Assembly (NCBI GenBank): GCA_003194525.1
Contig: NBIV01000228.1
Span: 62,001-126,000 of the forward strand
Reading direction: 5' to 3'
DNA length: 64,000 nt
Source of the DNA: Gracilariopsis chorda
Taxonomy: Eukaryota > Rhodophyta > Florideophyceae > Gracilariales > Gracilariaceae
Shown here: positions 1 through 11,683 of the stretch, one piece after another
How positions within the stretch are numbered: the first letter of the stretch is position 1
Layout of the letters: every line of letters starts with the position of its first letter
Made by a program: the position numbers and the translations under genes
The notes under the pieces: model-generated
What the model saw: only the letters and a program-made list of their open reading frames with translations
The model's database searches: none
Told to the model about the DNA's origin: nothing

Positions 1-1071
1 CTGCAACGGGTGGAGAACACTTGTTACAACGTGGAAAGAAAATGGTACCATCCTACGGTTGTGAATATGTCTACGGAAACAGACTTTCAAGCTCTCGGCC
101 ATGTTGTCAAGTGTTACCAGAATTACTCCACGCCTATCGATGTAACGCCGATAATAAGTGAAGCCAAGTTTAACGCGTCTGAGTTCACGAGCATGGGATA
201 CTGGCCTAGGAACGAGACTCGAATGGGAAGGGATGTGGATTACACCGAAGTAATGAGCAGTTTGGATGCGTCAGCCGATGTACCAATTGGAGCGAATGAG
301 TATTACAGCTTCTTGGCGGTCAATTTTACGGACCCTCAGGAGGTAGAAGGATCTGAGCGACAACTGACAGCCCATCACACATACAGCACAACCACGAGAG
401 GAATCTACACGCTAAACTATACCGTTCCTAATGGAGAGCAAATCGAATGCCTGGTGCAGCAAATTAACAAGAAACAAAAGAACACAAAGTATATACTGGA
501 GGTGTGCTTACTTCCATTATCCAATAACCGAACGGCCCTGGGCTTGTTTGATGATTACGAAGACACAGATGACTATCAATTGGTTATGTCTGTAGCTCTA
601 GAGGGACGCAGGTCATTCCACGACTTGGACATTCTGAAGGCAATGCCATGGATGCTTGGGACAAACAATGGAATGCACTCGTACAGAGAAATAGCAATTT
701 TGATCGTATTGTGTGGATGCATGTTGGAAGGCATAGGAACAGATGGGTTCCGAGATGTGCATGTAGTAGAGGGAATTCGGAATATAACAGCACCTACACT
801 GACAGTATGGGGTATTTTGCTGCTTTCCGTGGGGACAGTTATTATAGTCGTTGTAAGTCTTGTGCTAAGAAGATTGAAGAGTGGACTTGCAATCCGGGGC
901 GATTTGGCTACAGCTGAGGGCGTTGCTTCACATTGGTTGGCTCAGATGAACGAAGTTTACGATTCTTCAAGAGTAGAGGAGAAGGCGATCCTTTCAGTTG
1001 AGTACGGAATGAAGGATCGATCGTATATTACTGTTAAAGGGGTGAGGAACAGAGTGGATGCGGAGATTTAG
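1..1071 (+). CDS. Membrane-protein family of unknown function, copy A (5' end outside window)
   Basis: The frame is open from the first base, so the start lies upstream. What is present matches residues about 134-486 of the complete copy at 51154-52614, with roughly nine in ten residues the same. The visible part has a long extracytoplasmic-looking stretch with several N-glycosylation sequons (NMS, NYS, NAS, NET, NYT), a short hydrophobic patch near 690-730, a clear C-terminal transmembrane helix (about 805-870) followed by a basic LRRLK stop-transfer motif, and a roughly 60-residue hydrophilic tail. From the paralogue, two further N-terminal membrane segments are expected. I recognise no known domain. 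The copia element begins about 250 bp after the stop codon, so the 3' end may have been separated from its original downstream sequence. Confidence 0.75.
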   Translation: MQRVENTCYNVERKWYHPTVVNMSTETDFQALGHVVKCYQNYSTPIDVTPIISEAKFNASEFTSMGYWPRNETRMGRDVDYTEVMSSLDASADVPIGANEYYSFLAVNFTDPQEVEGSERQLTAHHTYSTTTRGIYTLNYTVPNGEQIECLVQQINKKQKNTKYILEVCLLPLSNNRTALGLFDDYEDTDDYQLVMSVALEGRRSFHDLDILKAMPWMLGTNNGMHSYREIAILIVLCGCMLEGIGTDGFRDVHVVEGIRNITAPTLTVWGILLLSVGTVIIVVVSLVLRRLKSGLAIRGDLATAEGVASHWLAQMNEVYDSSRVEEKAILSVEYGMKDRSYITVKGVRNRVDAEI

Positions 1072-1321
1072 TCTGGTGAGTAGTAGCAATCTACCCTTGT
1101 CAAGGGATACCGTTGATTCCAAGTTTTGTAGTTTTAGACCTTGTCATCGTGGTAGATGCCCGAAAATAGTCATAATCCGAAATATAACTGTAACTGACCA
1201 AAACTTACGCCCTTTTTACACTAGGACAGTCCCCATCGCATATTGTCCACAATACCCTGTATTCTGGAGCATCCCATTTTCTAGGCAGACAAAAGATCAG
1301 TCCCAAAATCCCCATTGCTGT

Positions 1322-1503
1322 TGAGACGAAGAGGGTGGCCGGCAGAAAGCACAGACTGCGCCCGCCGGCCGCTCCTTTATAGACCCTATCTTCTAATTGT
1401 TTGTAAGCCTAATAGAAGTAGAGTACCAAATGCAATCTCAATTCGGATTTGCATTGTAACTTAGAGAATTACAATGCAACTCTCTCTAATTGTACCTCTC
1501 ACA
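1322..1503 (-). repeat. Copia 3' LTR
   Basis: 182 bp, TG...CA, aligning along its whole length with 21688-21869 at roughly 80-85 per cent identity. Read on the minus strand it holds a TATA-like TCTATAAAG (about 1375-1384). In the partner LTR the equivalent position reads TTCTAGAAAG. A short purine-rich tract (GCAAAGGATGG) just inside the element, at 1504 onwards, is a possible polypurine tract. Confidence 0.85.
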
Positions 1504-1767
1504 CCATCCTTTGCAAACCATTCTAAATGTTTTGCGTTGGAAAAAGATAATAAAAGATGGTAGCTATACTAAAGTTTTATAATTACTGGGTACCGTTAAA
1601 AACCTCCCGCACCAGTAAAAACCTAGTAAGATAGGTTCTGCGTAGAACAGAAAACGTTACAGTTTTGTCTTAAACAGATGTTCCCAAGGTCATCTTCCAT
1701 AAGTTCTACAAACATTCACAACACAAAAAAGGAACATCGTAGGCTAAAAATGTCGTAGAAAAAAATT

Positions 1768-3147
1768 ATCTCAAACCACAAAGCATAGTAAGCTTATATA
1801 AATGTATTTGAGAAACAGCTTTCATCATAATATCTGGTGGTTGAACTTTGCTTTCTACCTGCTAGATACTTAGAACCCCAGACTTCACAAGTTCCCGAAC
1901 ATGATGGAACGTCAATTCAATGATTTTCTTGCTCTCAAAATCTTATATACATTGAAAATAAAATGTGCAGTGAGACTGTTGGTACTAATACGAATCTGGT
2001 ACATATCATTCGGGTCTTCTTCAAAAAAAGTACCATTTTGAAACCTTGAAAACATTGTTCGTAATCCGGGTAGCACTTGTCCACAATGCTAGGGAACAAT
2101 GTATTCAGCTTCTTCAAAAGACAAAGCAATGATTGTTTGCTTCTTATTGATCCATAACACCGGTCCATCATTCACCTGTACTATTATGCCAGTTGAAGAC
2201 TTTCTATTTTTGTCACAACCAGCCCATGCAGCATCACAGAATACTTTCATAGGAGCACTAGTTGCCAACGGAAAGTAAAGAAAAAGGTTCTTTGTGCCTT
2301 TCAAGTATCTTAAGATGCGTTCTGCCAGTGCAAAGTTCCTCTGACGAGGGTTGTGTACCTGTCTCGCCAACATTGATGACGCGAACAAAATATCAGGCCT
2401 CGATGCCCCTGGCAAGTACATCAGGTGACCAACCAATTACGGTATGTTTCGTGAAGCAATGATGGATGAATTGTTTCACTATTACCTCTCGCTGAAACAG
2501 TACAAATTGACAGTAATTGAGTCTTTGCGTGTTCGCATTGCAAAGATTGTAATCCCAAAGTAGTTTTTCCACATACCTCTCTTGGCTTGCACAAATTCCA
2601 TTCTTATCTCTCTCTAGTTCCAGACTAATGAAATACTTGGCATCACCAAGAATTTTTACTTGAAACAGTTTCTTCGTTTGGGCCTCAACTTCTTCCAAGT
2701 GATACTTTGAATCGAACAGAGTCAGAATGTAGTCTACAAAGACGACAGTAATTATTGTTCCACTTCCTGACCTGTAAATGTACAGCCTACTGTCTGTCTT
2801 CGACTGCTTAAATCCCAGTCCAATGACCTATGTGTGCAAGAGAGATCCCCAAATTTGTCCCGCTTGCTTTGCACTATAAATGGACTTCAATAGTAAGCAA
2901 ACTTTACCAGGAACATAAGAAGAGCCAGAGGCATTCTGTGGTTGCTCCATTATCAATTGTTCTTCTAGTTCACCGTAAAGGTAAGCGTTGCTTATATCCA
3001 TTGTCTCCAAAAGTAGTTTCTGTGCGGCTGCCTTGGCCAAAGCTAGTCGGAATGTTTCGAGCCGAGCCACAGGTGCTTACAGATTGTCAGGATCGCAGTC
3101 CAAATATGGTCTTTGCATGTCGTCTCTTACGACACATCGAACTTTAG
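1768..3147 (-). pseudogene. Copia pol, RT and RNase H portion (broken)
   Basis: Minus-strand fragments give the copia RT entry (KVRCVVRDDMQRP, then APVARLETFRLALA and LLETMDISNAYLYGELE), the later RT segment GDAKYFISLELERD, and the copia RNase H landmarks MVGHLMYLPGASRPDILFA, RNFALAERILRYLKGT and SFEEAEYI. It ends in a frame with TFHHVRELVKSGV and a stop near 1768. Several frameshifts and stops separate the pieces. The fragment begins exactly at the gypsy-1 insertion point; upstream pol lies beyond 14507. It was once the polymerase and RNase H of the element and is now non-functional. Confidence 0.85.
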
Positions 3148-3677
3148 TGTAGTACAATATCCCTAACGTCAGATGGCTGGCAAGCTGGAGTGCCGAAGAG
3201 ATGGACGAAGGACCGGAGCACTCCTGGCTCGAGTCAATATTAGCCACGTGGGTCGGAGATAATTGTGATCTGAAGTGTGACCACCGGTGGACCTAGCACT
3301 GCAGCACAGTGCCCGATAGAATAGTGTCGTATTTTATTTAAGGTTTTAGTAGTAGGTACTGGTAGTTTAGAGCGCCTCGCGAACTATATTACTTGGCTCG
3401 ATTGCAGCCGGCCCCTGAGGAGTAAAGGCAAGCACCACCTCCGTCCTCTAGTCGCCCCCAAGCTTCCAGCGGACACAGGCTTTCAAGCCATCGTTAAGAG
3501 TGCGCCAGATCTGTAGGGACCTCAGATAACGCCCGCCCATTGCGCCTGCACGTCAAAAGGTGCCCACGACAGAACTAAACCCCAGTGGACTGTCACCCTA
3601 GTGGCTGGTACTCTGCCACCGCTACCCCTAGTAGGTACTACTTCCCCACTTGTCCTTTGGACTAATATTCTAATACA
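3148..3677 (+). repeat. gypsy-1 5' LTR
   Basis: 530 bp starting TGTAGTACAATA and ending CTAATACA, aligning with 13979-14507 throughout with scattered substitutions. The primer-binding site starts two bases after it. Confidence 0.88.
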
Positions 3678-3679
3678 TC

Positions 3680-3694
3680 TGGTCTCCCGACCTA
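3680..3694 (+). other. gypsy-1 primer-binding site
   Basis: TGGTCTCCCGACCTA begins 2 nt after the 5' LTR. The leading TGG pairs with the tRNA CCA tail. The same 15 bases follow the 5' LTR of gypsy-2, so both elements prime from the same tRNA. It is not the common initiator-Met sequence TGGTATCAGAGC. I could not name the tRNA. Confidence 0.75.
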
Positions 3695-3864
3695 GGAGCA
3701 TACAAAGATAGCCATTTGGAATCGTAAAACCGAAGGAAATCGAATAGGACTTATACAATAGGACTACTTGTCATCGTTTCTGACCTGAAAGCAACCGTGA
3801 CCTCAAAGATAACCAACAACCCAACCCCACCATAGACGCCCAACAAGGAACTCCAGCAGCCGCC

Positions 3865-5626
3865 GTGGCCGCTTTGGACACTCCTTCACCGGTACCCGCC
3901 CGAGAAGACAGTGCAAGTGACCACAGGAGCACGCGCAGCCGTTCCGGTGGACGTACGATTGACCCAGTGGACAACCCCCAACGACTCCTCCGGGAGTCGC
4001 CACTGGTCGCTCGCATTCGCGAGAGATTCGAACAGTTGAACCGGCCGGTCGACCAAAGGAATATTGCACTACAGCCTCAGGACCCCGCCGCACTCGCCCC
4101 CAATGCCCAAATGGTGGACGAAGTTGCCGCTCTCCTATGGCCGCAACTCCGTTCTTGGTGTGAAGACCAAGTGGAGCAATTCCTAAGCGGCCAGTTGGAT
4201 AGGGCACTTCGCGACCGCCTCTCCGTGTTGGCTGACCGACTAATTCCTCAGGTCGTTCACTCGGATGTCATAGTGGATTCAATCGCCACGACCATCCAGG
4301 GGGAAATCATACGCCAGGTAGGCCAACCCGACAGCTCTCGAGCTGTTTCTCAAAGTAAACCGTCGGTTTTCCATCGGTCAGACCAGACCGGACCCCAGGG
4401 AGCAGCTACATAATTAGCCCCTCGCCTGGGAAACCATCAGGAACGTCCATTGGACCATCCACCGCCTGGGGTAGAGAGGCCTCAGAGTCAGAGAGGCCGC
4501 GCGGGAGATGAGCCCATTGGTCATTATGGCATTCGGCATGACGCGGAACATCATCGGGTCAGTGAAGAGCCTGTACCGAGGGAATATGGAAGTGTCGAAG
4601 AGCAGAGGAAAAAGAAGAGAAACCGAACGTCAAAAAGGTCGAGCCGTCGGAAGAGAGACCACTCGAACCCCAGTGATTACGACCATTCGCACTCCTCCAG
4701 CACCTCCGATACCGATGCAGATGAGGCAAACGTTCGGCGCCTCAGACCATTGGCGACGACTAATGAGCTTTTACTGAAGGTCTTGGACGTGGACACGTAC
4801 AGCCTGTTGGATGGGTCCAAGCAGTACACCTTATCGGTCGCCAGGAATATTGCTAGGTGGGCCAAGAAGATGCAAGTGACCATCCCGAACAAGTTTTCTG
4901 GGAAGGATCCCATTACAGTCCGCAGGTTCTTGAGTTCATTACAAGTGGCCTGTGGCCAGAACGGTATCCATGAAGGAGCTGCAATGTATCTATTTCAGTT
5001 CTTCCTCAGTGGTCAAGCAAAAGACCATGTGGTTGCCAGGATATCTGGCTCGGCCAATCCTGTGGATGCCCGTGACAGGGAGCTCTTAAGAACCTATCCT
5101 GAGGTCGGTCATTATTTATTGCAGACTTATGCCTCCGATGATCACATAATGGATGCCTATCAGGACGTCGTTGGATACCATCAAGGTTCCAATGTCACCG
5201 AAACGGACTTTGGTATCCAATTTTGGACACGGGCCCCCCTATGCGGAAACGTTTTTTTCCGAATTTCGGCTTAAGCGATACTTTATTGCAGGTCTGTTAC
5301 CAGCCATACGGAACCTCGTCCGTAACCACTACACCACCCATCCAGACCTTTCGTTACGTCAGCTGGTGACATTCGCCGAAGGATACGGGAAGCATCAGAC
5401 CCACCAGCCACCGAAACAGTCTTCGCCCTCCCGGCACCACCACGCTCCCGCCTTAACCACCCAGTATTCTCGCCGCTCCAGGCACGGAGAAACAAAATTA
5501 AAAGAAGCTTGTTAAGCGAAAAAAGAGTATTTACCTTTTGAAACGCTTGTATATAATACGGAGAAGAGAAAAGGATGAAGTGGGATTTTGCAGAGAGTGG
5601 CGGTCTGACGCAAACACCGACCCGTG
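3865..5626 (+). pseudogene. gypsy-1 gag, N-terminal and capsid part
   Basis: One frame runs from 3865 with an in-frame stop at 4411-4413, continues to about 5250, then shifts near a T-run (about 5250-5260) into the frame ending at 5515. An Arg/Ser-rich basic patch (about 4590-4670) precedes a capsid-like region whose landmarks (FSGKDPITVRRFLSSL, LLPAIRNLVRNH) parallel those of gypsy-2 gag (FSGEDPILVLDFLGRF, GLNPAIRTLVARY). This was the structural polyprotein forming the virus-like particle. There is no good ATG at the frame start, and the 5' end is uncertain. Confidence 0.75.
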
Positions 5627-6314
5627 TGTGGTGATAGGCGAAATGAGTGGAAATCGCGATGATGCTACCCATAGGAGTGTGAAGCGGTTACCGTGACGGC
5701 TCTACCGTATACGAGTTGAATCCGTACGAGGGGATGCCAATGGGATGGTTTATTGTGTGAAGTTTCACCTAGAAAGGTATGAATCTAGAATGGATTGCGG
5801 GATAAGTGGACACGTGTGCGCGTGTGCTACAGAACCATGCTGTAGTTTTATGTTTTACTCGGGTTGACCTTTCAGGGTGCCTGACACTGGCCTAGCCACG
5901 TGTGTGGACCTGAGAAGGTGTGCACTATTGTATTCAGTTACTATAATCTATACTGGAGTGTACCTACTTAGGTGAGCGCGACTTTGTCGTCACGAGCACT
6001 AAGTAGAGCAAGCCGGAGACTTCGGTCATTCATAACTGTTCAGTTTGACCTGAGGTATCCGGCTCTGGATTGTGACGTCGTTGCTCTGTGTACTACTCCT
6101 CGCAGAGGGTCACCGCATTCGGTTCACTCAACTCACCCACTCGCTACACCTACATATACTCTGTGTTATAATTGTTGTGTGACATTTATCTACCGTGTGG
6201 TACTGGTACCGCCCCTGTATTGGGCAATTTTTCCACTACATCTCGTGCATGTGCATCCTCCGTCGGGTCTGTTTCCGCTTTCTGCACGACCGGGAAGAAC
6301 TATAGGACCTCCTG
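5627..6314 (+). repeat. Solo LTR (family X) inserted in gypsy-1 gag
   Basis: 688 bp beginning TGTGGTGATAGG, flanked by CCGTG at 5622-5626 and 6315-6319. It aligns at about 80 per cent with the minus-strand copy at 16694-17628 but lacks roughly the last 250 bp of that copy and does not end in CA. Removing it with one CCGTG joins gag as ...LTQTPTR-AGDVDTSE... in one frame, supporting a real insertion. No internal coding region is present. Small frames over this stretch (5972-6448 and others) are not genes. Confidence 0.75.
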
Positions 6315-6319
6315 CCGTG

Positions 6320-6890
6320 CGGGTGATGTTGATACCAGCGAATGCGCCAGACCCCTGGCGAAGGGAGGAAGTGCCCATCTGGTCGAGTCGCAGACCGATA
6401 CGGACTCAGCCTATGAACACCCTGAAACTGCAGACGCACTGGCAGTGAGCTTCTCTTCGGCCCCATCTGGTGCACCATCAGTTCTGACCTCAGGAACGAC
6501 CACACCATCCGCTCCGGCTACTCCCAGATTGTCTCCAGTGGCCCTACGAAAGGATATTTTTACGAAGTTCAATTAAACGTGTTTCATTTGCCTGTCCATG
6601 GTCCTTCCATATGACTGCGTCCAATTTATGCATGAGGACATCCGTAAGGTCGTCATGGCTCGTAAAGAGGAGAACTATCGAGTGCGCCGCACGGAAGGCT
6701 ATTACCGAAAGCCAATTAGCCAGAAGACCACAGGGGCCCCGTGGAGTAACACCCCTTACGACCCCCGTGCAGCAACCTCAGGTCAATATGCTGGACGAAC
6801 CTGTCGATGCGGTCGAGCACCCTGACTATCAGAACCATCCCGTGGCATTGGAGCCACAGGAAAACGACCGGAGGGACGCATAGAGGCGTG
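6320..6890 (+). pseudogene. gypsy-1 gag, C-terminal part with decayed zinc knuckle
   Basis: Continuation of gag after the solo LTR: a Ser/Thr/Pro-rich linker (about 6440-6550), then CFICLSMVLPYDC (about 6580-6620). This stands where gypsy-2 has a perfect CX2CX4HX4C knuckle (CHICYEHGHISPDC). In gypsy-1 the His is replaced and the spacing is one short, so nucleic-acid binding would be lost. Stops and a frame change follow before pol. Confidence 0.6.
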
Positions 6891-6954
6891 CAGGTCCTCT
6901 AGCATCAACTGGCTCAGTACACTGGAACGGAAGACCCGAGAGAGGAAGAAGAAG

Positions 6955-9900
6955 TTGGAACCGCAGGACGGGAAGTACTGGGACTCCAGTCAGGCGTACG
7001 CCGTAGACCAGTGGGAATACCTTGAGGACGCGGTATGTGTCTTACAGAAGGAGAATTATAAAGTACCCGGGACCCTTGGACTGCAAACGAACACCACGCA
7101 GACTTTCACTGCCGTATTGGACACGGATGCTGGCCCAAAACTGGTACATCCTAAGGTATTACCGTTGGGCTGGGAGAGGATTCTGCAGGAAAAGAAGTCA
7201 CCAAGAGTGATGGAAGCGTTGCGCCGACCAATGAATATCCGCGGGTCATCCCACTTTACATCCAATTGGGTAACATGAAGGTCAGGAAGTGGTTTCTTGT
7301 GTGTCCCAACCTGGAGGCAGAGGGTATCCTAGGGGCGAGGTTTATTGATAGATATGAAAAAGTTATCTATCCTGATCAAAGGAAAGTTGCATTCCATCGA
7401 GGACCTCCATTGGCTATTGTTGTAGCAAGCCCCGGACCCGAAGCCACCTCCTCAAGACCGAGGTTCCCCAAGCGGACGGTATCCAATAAGGTACGCTTGG
7501 CCAGGGCGATAGTAATACAGCCAATGACCCAAGTGGCGGCTGTTGCAGTGTGTGAATCCTCAGGTCTTGTGTCATTGCAGAATTATCCCAAGCTGGTCAC
7601 GAAGAATTTTTCGTTGATGGCCAATGGAGTGAGGAATGTTGTACCCAATAGGTCATTCGCAGTTACGATGAGCAATATCCGCGATAAACCCACCAGGCTG
7701 CCCAAAGGTACGGTAGTTGTCATTACCCTACCTGCCCCAGTGGCCATCATGGAGGTTCAGCTCGGAAACCTGCCGTCGAGTAGCGAACCAGGGGCCAATT
7801 GGGAGAACGAAGTTAACCTCGGTGAGGATTTCGAGCCCTATAGGAAACAGGTCATTGACCTCCTGAAGGACTTTGCTGGAATGTGGAATGGCAAGCTGGG
7901 ACAGATAGATGCTACGAAACACTGCACCGACCTCAAGGATGGAGCCACGCCACAGTACCAGCACCCTTATAGGACAGGCCTGAAAGGAAGAGAAATAGTG
8001 GCGAAAGAGATAGAGAAGATGCGGACCGCCGGAGTACTTGAACGTGCCCCACCCAATGAGGCCGAATGGGCAAGCCCGTTTGTCCTTGTAGCCAAGAAGG
8101 ATGGTACCGTACGGTTTTGCATTGATTACTGTAAGCTCAATGCTTTGACCAAACGGGACACCTATCCTATTCCGAGGGTGGATGACTGTCTTGATTCCCA
8201 TGGAAGTTTGCCCTGGTCTACTTGGATGACGTAATCATCTTTTCGAGGTCCGTTGGTGAACACTTCACACATGTGAAGGCTGTCCTAAGGTTACTCCAGC
8301 AGGCCGGTGTCACCTTCAAGCTGAGGAAATGTTTTTTCTTCCAGCCCTCTGTGGACAATCTTGGCCATGTGGTCTTACCTGGTAAGCGCCAGGTGGCGAA
8401 AACTACGACGAAGGCCATTAGGGATGCGAAACCCCCGAGGACCCACAAGGAACTGCGATCCTTTTTAGGTTAATGCAATGTTTACCGAAGGTTTGTTCCT
8501 GGGTTCGCGAAGATTGCGTCTCCACTGAACGAAATGCTCAAGAAAGGGACCCCTTCGGAGTTTGATGACCTAAGGGACGAGCAGTTTGAAGCCTACCAGA
8601 GCCTCAAGGACCATTTGGTAAACCCCCCAATCTTGGCCTTGCCCAGGGCAAACTAACCGTACATCCTCGATACGGATGCCTCGGCAACCCAGGTTGGATG
8701 CGCACTGCTCCAAGAGTAGGATTCTTCGAAGGACTATCGACCGATTGGATACTGGAGCCATTCGTTAACGAAGACCGAAAGGGACTACAGCACGTCTGAA
8801 CAGGAATGCTTGGGCATTGTCTGGTCAGTTTTACACCTGCGGCCTTACCTGGAGGGTACTTAGTTTACCATTAGAACAGACCACAATGCCCTCCGATGGC
8901 TTCTGAATATGACCGATGCGTCATCCCTTTTGGCCCGCTGGAGACTCCAGTTGGCCGAATTTGAGTACGAGGTTACCAATAGGGCTGGTTTAAAGCACCA
9001 AGCCGCTGATGCATTATCTCGTATCCTAACCAATGGCACGGATCAAACCCCATTGGACGATGAGATTCCCACCATACGGGAAGTTCCACAGGATGCAGAA
9101 GATGATCCGGAAATGGGTGACCTGGTAGGAGACGTTACCACTAACCAAGGGAGTGGAGAAAACCTAAGGTCATGTTATGCACTACTGACTGGGAGGACCC
9201 ATCCTTGGAAGTCCACGTGGCCGAGGCGGAAATAGGAGTCGTAACCCCCATATAGGAATTCCTCGTGGTCCAGAATGGTAATGAACAGTATATCCAGTGG
9301 GCTAATACAGTCGGGATCTCTGGTTCCTTGTTTGATTATGACCGTCACAGAATATTGTGCCGCCGCTCTCCACTTGATGGGGCAATACAGCGCGTTGTTC
9401 CAAAGGCCCTTCAGGCCAGACTTCTATATCTGGCTCATCACCTCGGTTTTCTGGCCACCCAGGCGGGACGAGAATGTATCAGACCTTAAGGAAATTCTTC
9501 TATTGGCCCTTCATGGCCAATGATATAATGGAGACACGGAGATGCGCAGCATGCCCTAAAAGTCGGGGGACATGAGCACTGCACCAGGGGAACCTTAATA
9601 TATTCCCTGCGGCAGGACCTATGGAATTCGTTGCTATGTACATCCTAGGGCTTTTCCCTAAATCGACCCATGGGCACTCCTTCATCTTCGTTATCAATGA
9701 CAGGTTTTCCAAGATGACACGTGCTATTCCCCTGCAGTCCACCACGGCAACTGATGTTGCTATGGAGTTTCTGGTCTATTGGATATACCCCTATGGTCTG
9801 CCTTTATATCTGTTGAACAACAATGGCCCACAATTTTTCTCCAAGTTCTTTGAACATGTGTGCTCTGCCTTAAGTCTAAAACACATCTGACCACCGCCTA

Positions 9901-11005
9901 CCACACGCAGACCAATGGACAAAAGTTGGACTGGGACGATTACGTCCACCCTTTGGTCTATGCCTACAATAATCAAGTCCACCTGTCCACGGGTACGACA
10001 CCCTTTGACCTTACCCTGATCAGGGCGCCCCCGCCCTACATGGTCGACCTACAGGATAAAGGCATCTTCCAGGACGTTAATGGCGAAATGAAGCCAGCTC
10101 AGGCCAAAAGTTATTCGCGTAAGCGAATCGATTCTATTCTGAAGGCCGCCCAGACCCATTTCGACAAACCGCAGAAGCCCTACAAAGCGGACTTTGATAA
10201 GGCCATCTGGTTTGTGCCACAGTTTTCTCCAGGGGACTATGTCCATTTGGACCGACCACCTAAGGAAAAACAAGAGACCGAGGACACAGCGTCCAAGCTG
10301 GTACCTCGTTCCACCGGACCATATGGGGTAATCAATTCCACTGGCCATACGGTTACAATAGACCGAGACGGCCTTCAGGATATGGTGTCAACGGACCACG
10401 TGTCCATGGCGCCTCGGCCGTTGGTTGGACGAATGCGCCACCCTACCCGAAGTGCGAGTGTACCACAGGCCGTTGCGCGCACATCCCCACGCGTCCTGAC
10501 GCCGCCACCTCCCGCCCTGCGCTCATCAAGCACTCCAGTGGTCGACGCGTCCCCCTCAGGGCTGCCATTACCATTCCGACCGGTGACCTCGGCGGCGCCA
10601 TCTGGCACACGCGCCGTTACAAACGACCCTCTTCGTCCTCAGGTCAATAAAGCGGGTCTACAGGGGGCTGTTGCTGACGATCTCGGCGGCCACAAAAACG
10701 TCTCGTCAGACGACGGCTATGTAGACTTCGAGGACATGTATTTACCAGAGAAGAACCGGCGCGAATATGTCATAGATTGCATCGTCTCCACTGGCGTTGA
10801 CGAAAAAGTTGAGGTCCTCTACAAAGTCCGCTGGTATGGCTATGGCCCTGAGGACGGCCGGTGGATACCGCCTGAAAGTATCCCGGCGAATTTTATTAAT
10901 CGCTATTGGACCAAAATGGGATACAAGCAGCGTGATCTCCGAAAAGGGCGTATCACTGACCACAGGTTCACTGCTAAGACGCCACGAAACGCGGCTGGCC
11001 AATAG
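6955..11005 (+). pseudogene. gypsy-1 pol: protease, RT, RNase H, integrase, chromodomain
   Basis: Protease active site reads DTDAG instead of DTGAG (about 7120). RT begins WASPFVLVAKKDGTVRFCID (about 8065-8130), then jumps from DSHGSLPW to VYLDDVIIFS (about 8200-8245). Some 200 bp that hold the first catalytic Asp region in gypsy-2 are missing. RNase H remnants run 8470-9030 (DTDASATQVGCALLQ, KHQAADALSRI). Integrase (9390-10100) has lost key residues: the first Asp is Tyr (FVAMYILG), the SDNG motif is NNNG, and the NGQVER glutamate region is deleted. A chromodomain follows at about 10755-10910 (LYKVRWYGYGPEDGRW). The gene product would be inactive. Confidence 0.85.
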
Positions 11006-11490
11006 GCACGCGCGCGTGCCACGGTACATCGGCCATCCGCCTCCTGGCCGCGCCACTGGCTCCGTCTTCCTCCACACGCCGGCATGGAGAACAATGGCAA
11101 CGCCAACTTCGGACCCACGGAACTGGCCTTAGGAAAGCATACCTGAAGGGTGTGTGAAGTGCAAATCGCACTTTGAGAGCTAAAGTGTATCTCTACCAAA
11201 GGCCAACCATGGGGAACCACCCATTTGCCAGGGACACCCAGCGGTCGTACTCGCTAAGCACATCGGGCCGTTACCCCACCATAGGCCACACGGAGCGTGC
11301 CCTTAAGGAAGGGGGCAATTATGGCCACAAAGATTATTTTGACGTCGCCACAAACTTCCCCCGACCAATAGGACTGCGCGCGTGCCACGGCGCGCTCTTG
11401 ACCCGCCTCCCACTTCACCGCCCTTCTCAGGCCGAGCTATGGCCGAACGGAAACACCAGCGACTTCAGACCCACGTAGTTGAACTTCAGA
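10970..11490 (+). repeat. Imperfect direct duplication downstream of gypsy-1 chromodomain
   Basis: Sequence around 10976-11130 (ending the chromodomain frame; includes CAATAGG-CGCGCGTGCCACGG and CTTCGGACCCACG) reappears around 11345-11480 with the same landmarks in the same order. The shift is about 370 bp. No coding frame of note lies in 11006-11683. Confidence 0.45.
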
Positions 11491-11683
11491 GAAGGGTCCC
11501 AAGGGGTCTGAATGGTGCGAGTGATAACCAAAGGTGTAAGGTTTGACCTCACAAAACACGGACGATGAGACTTGAATAAGAACTCAAGGGCTGAAGGACG
11601 AATATTAGCGCAGACATCCCAAACTAGTACCCATGTGGACAGTATGGAAGACTCAAGGCTTTACTTAATACGCCAGTGACCAG

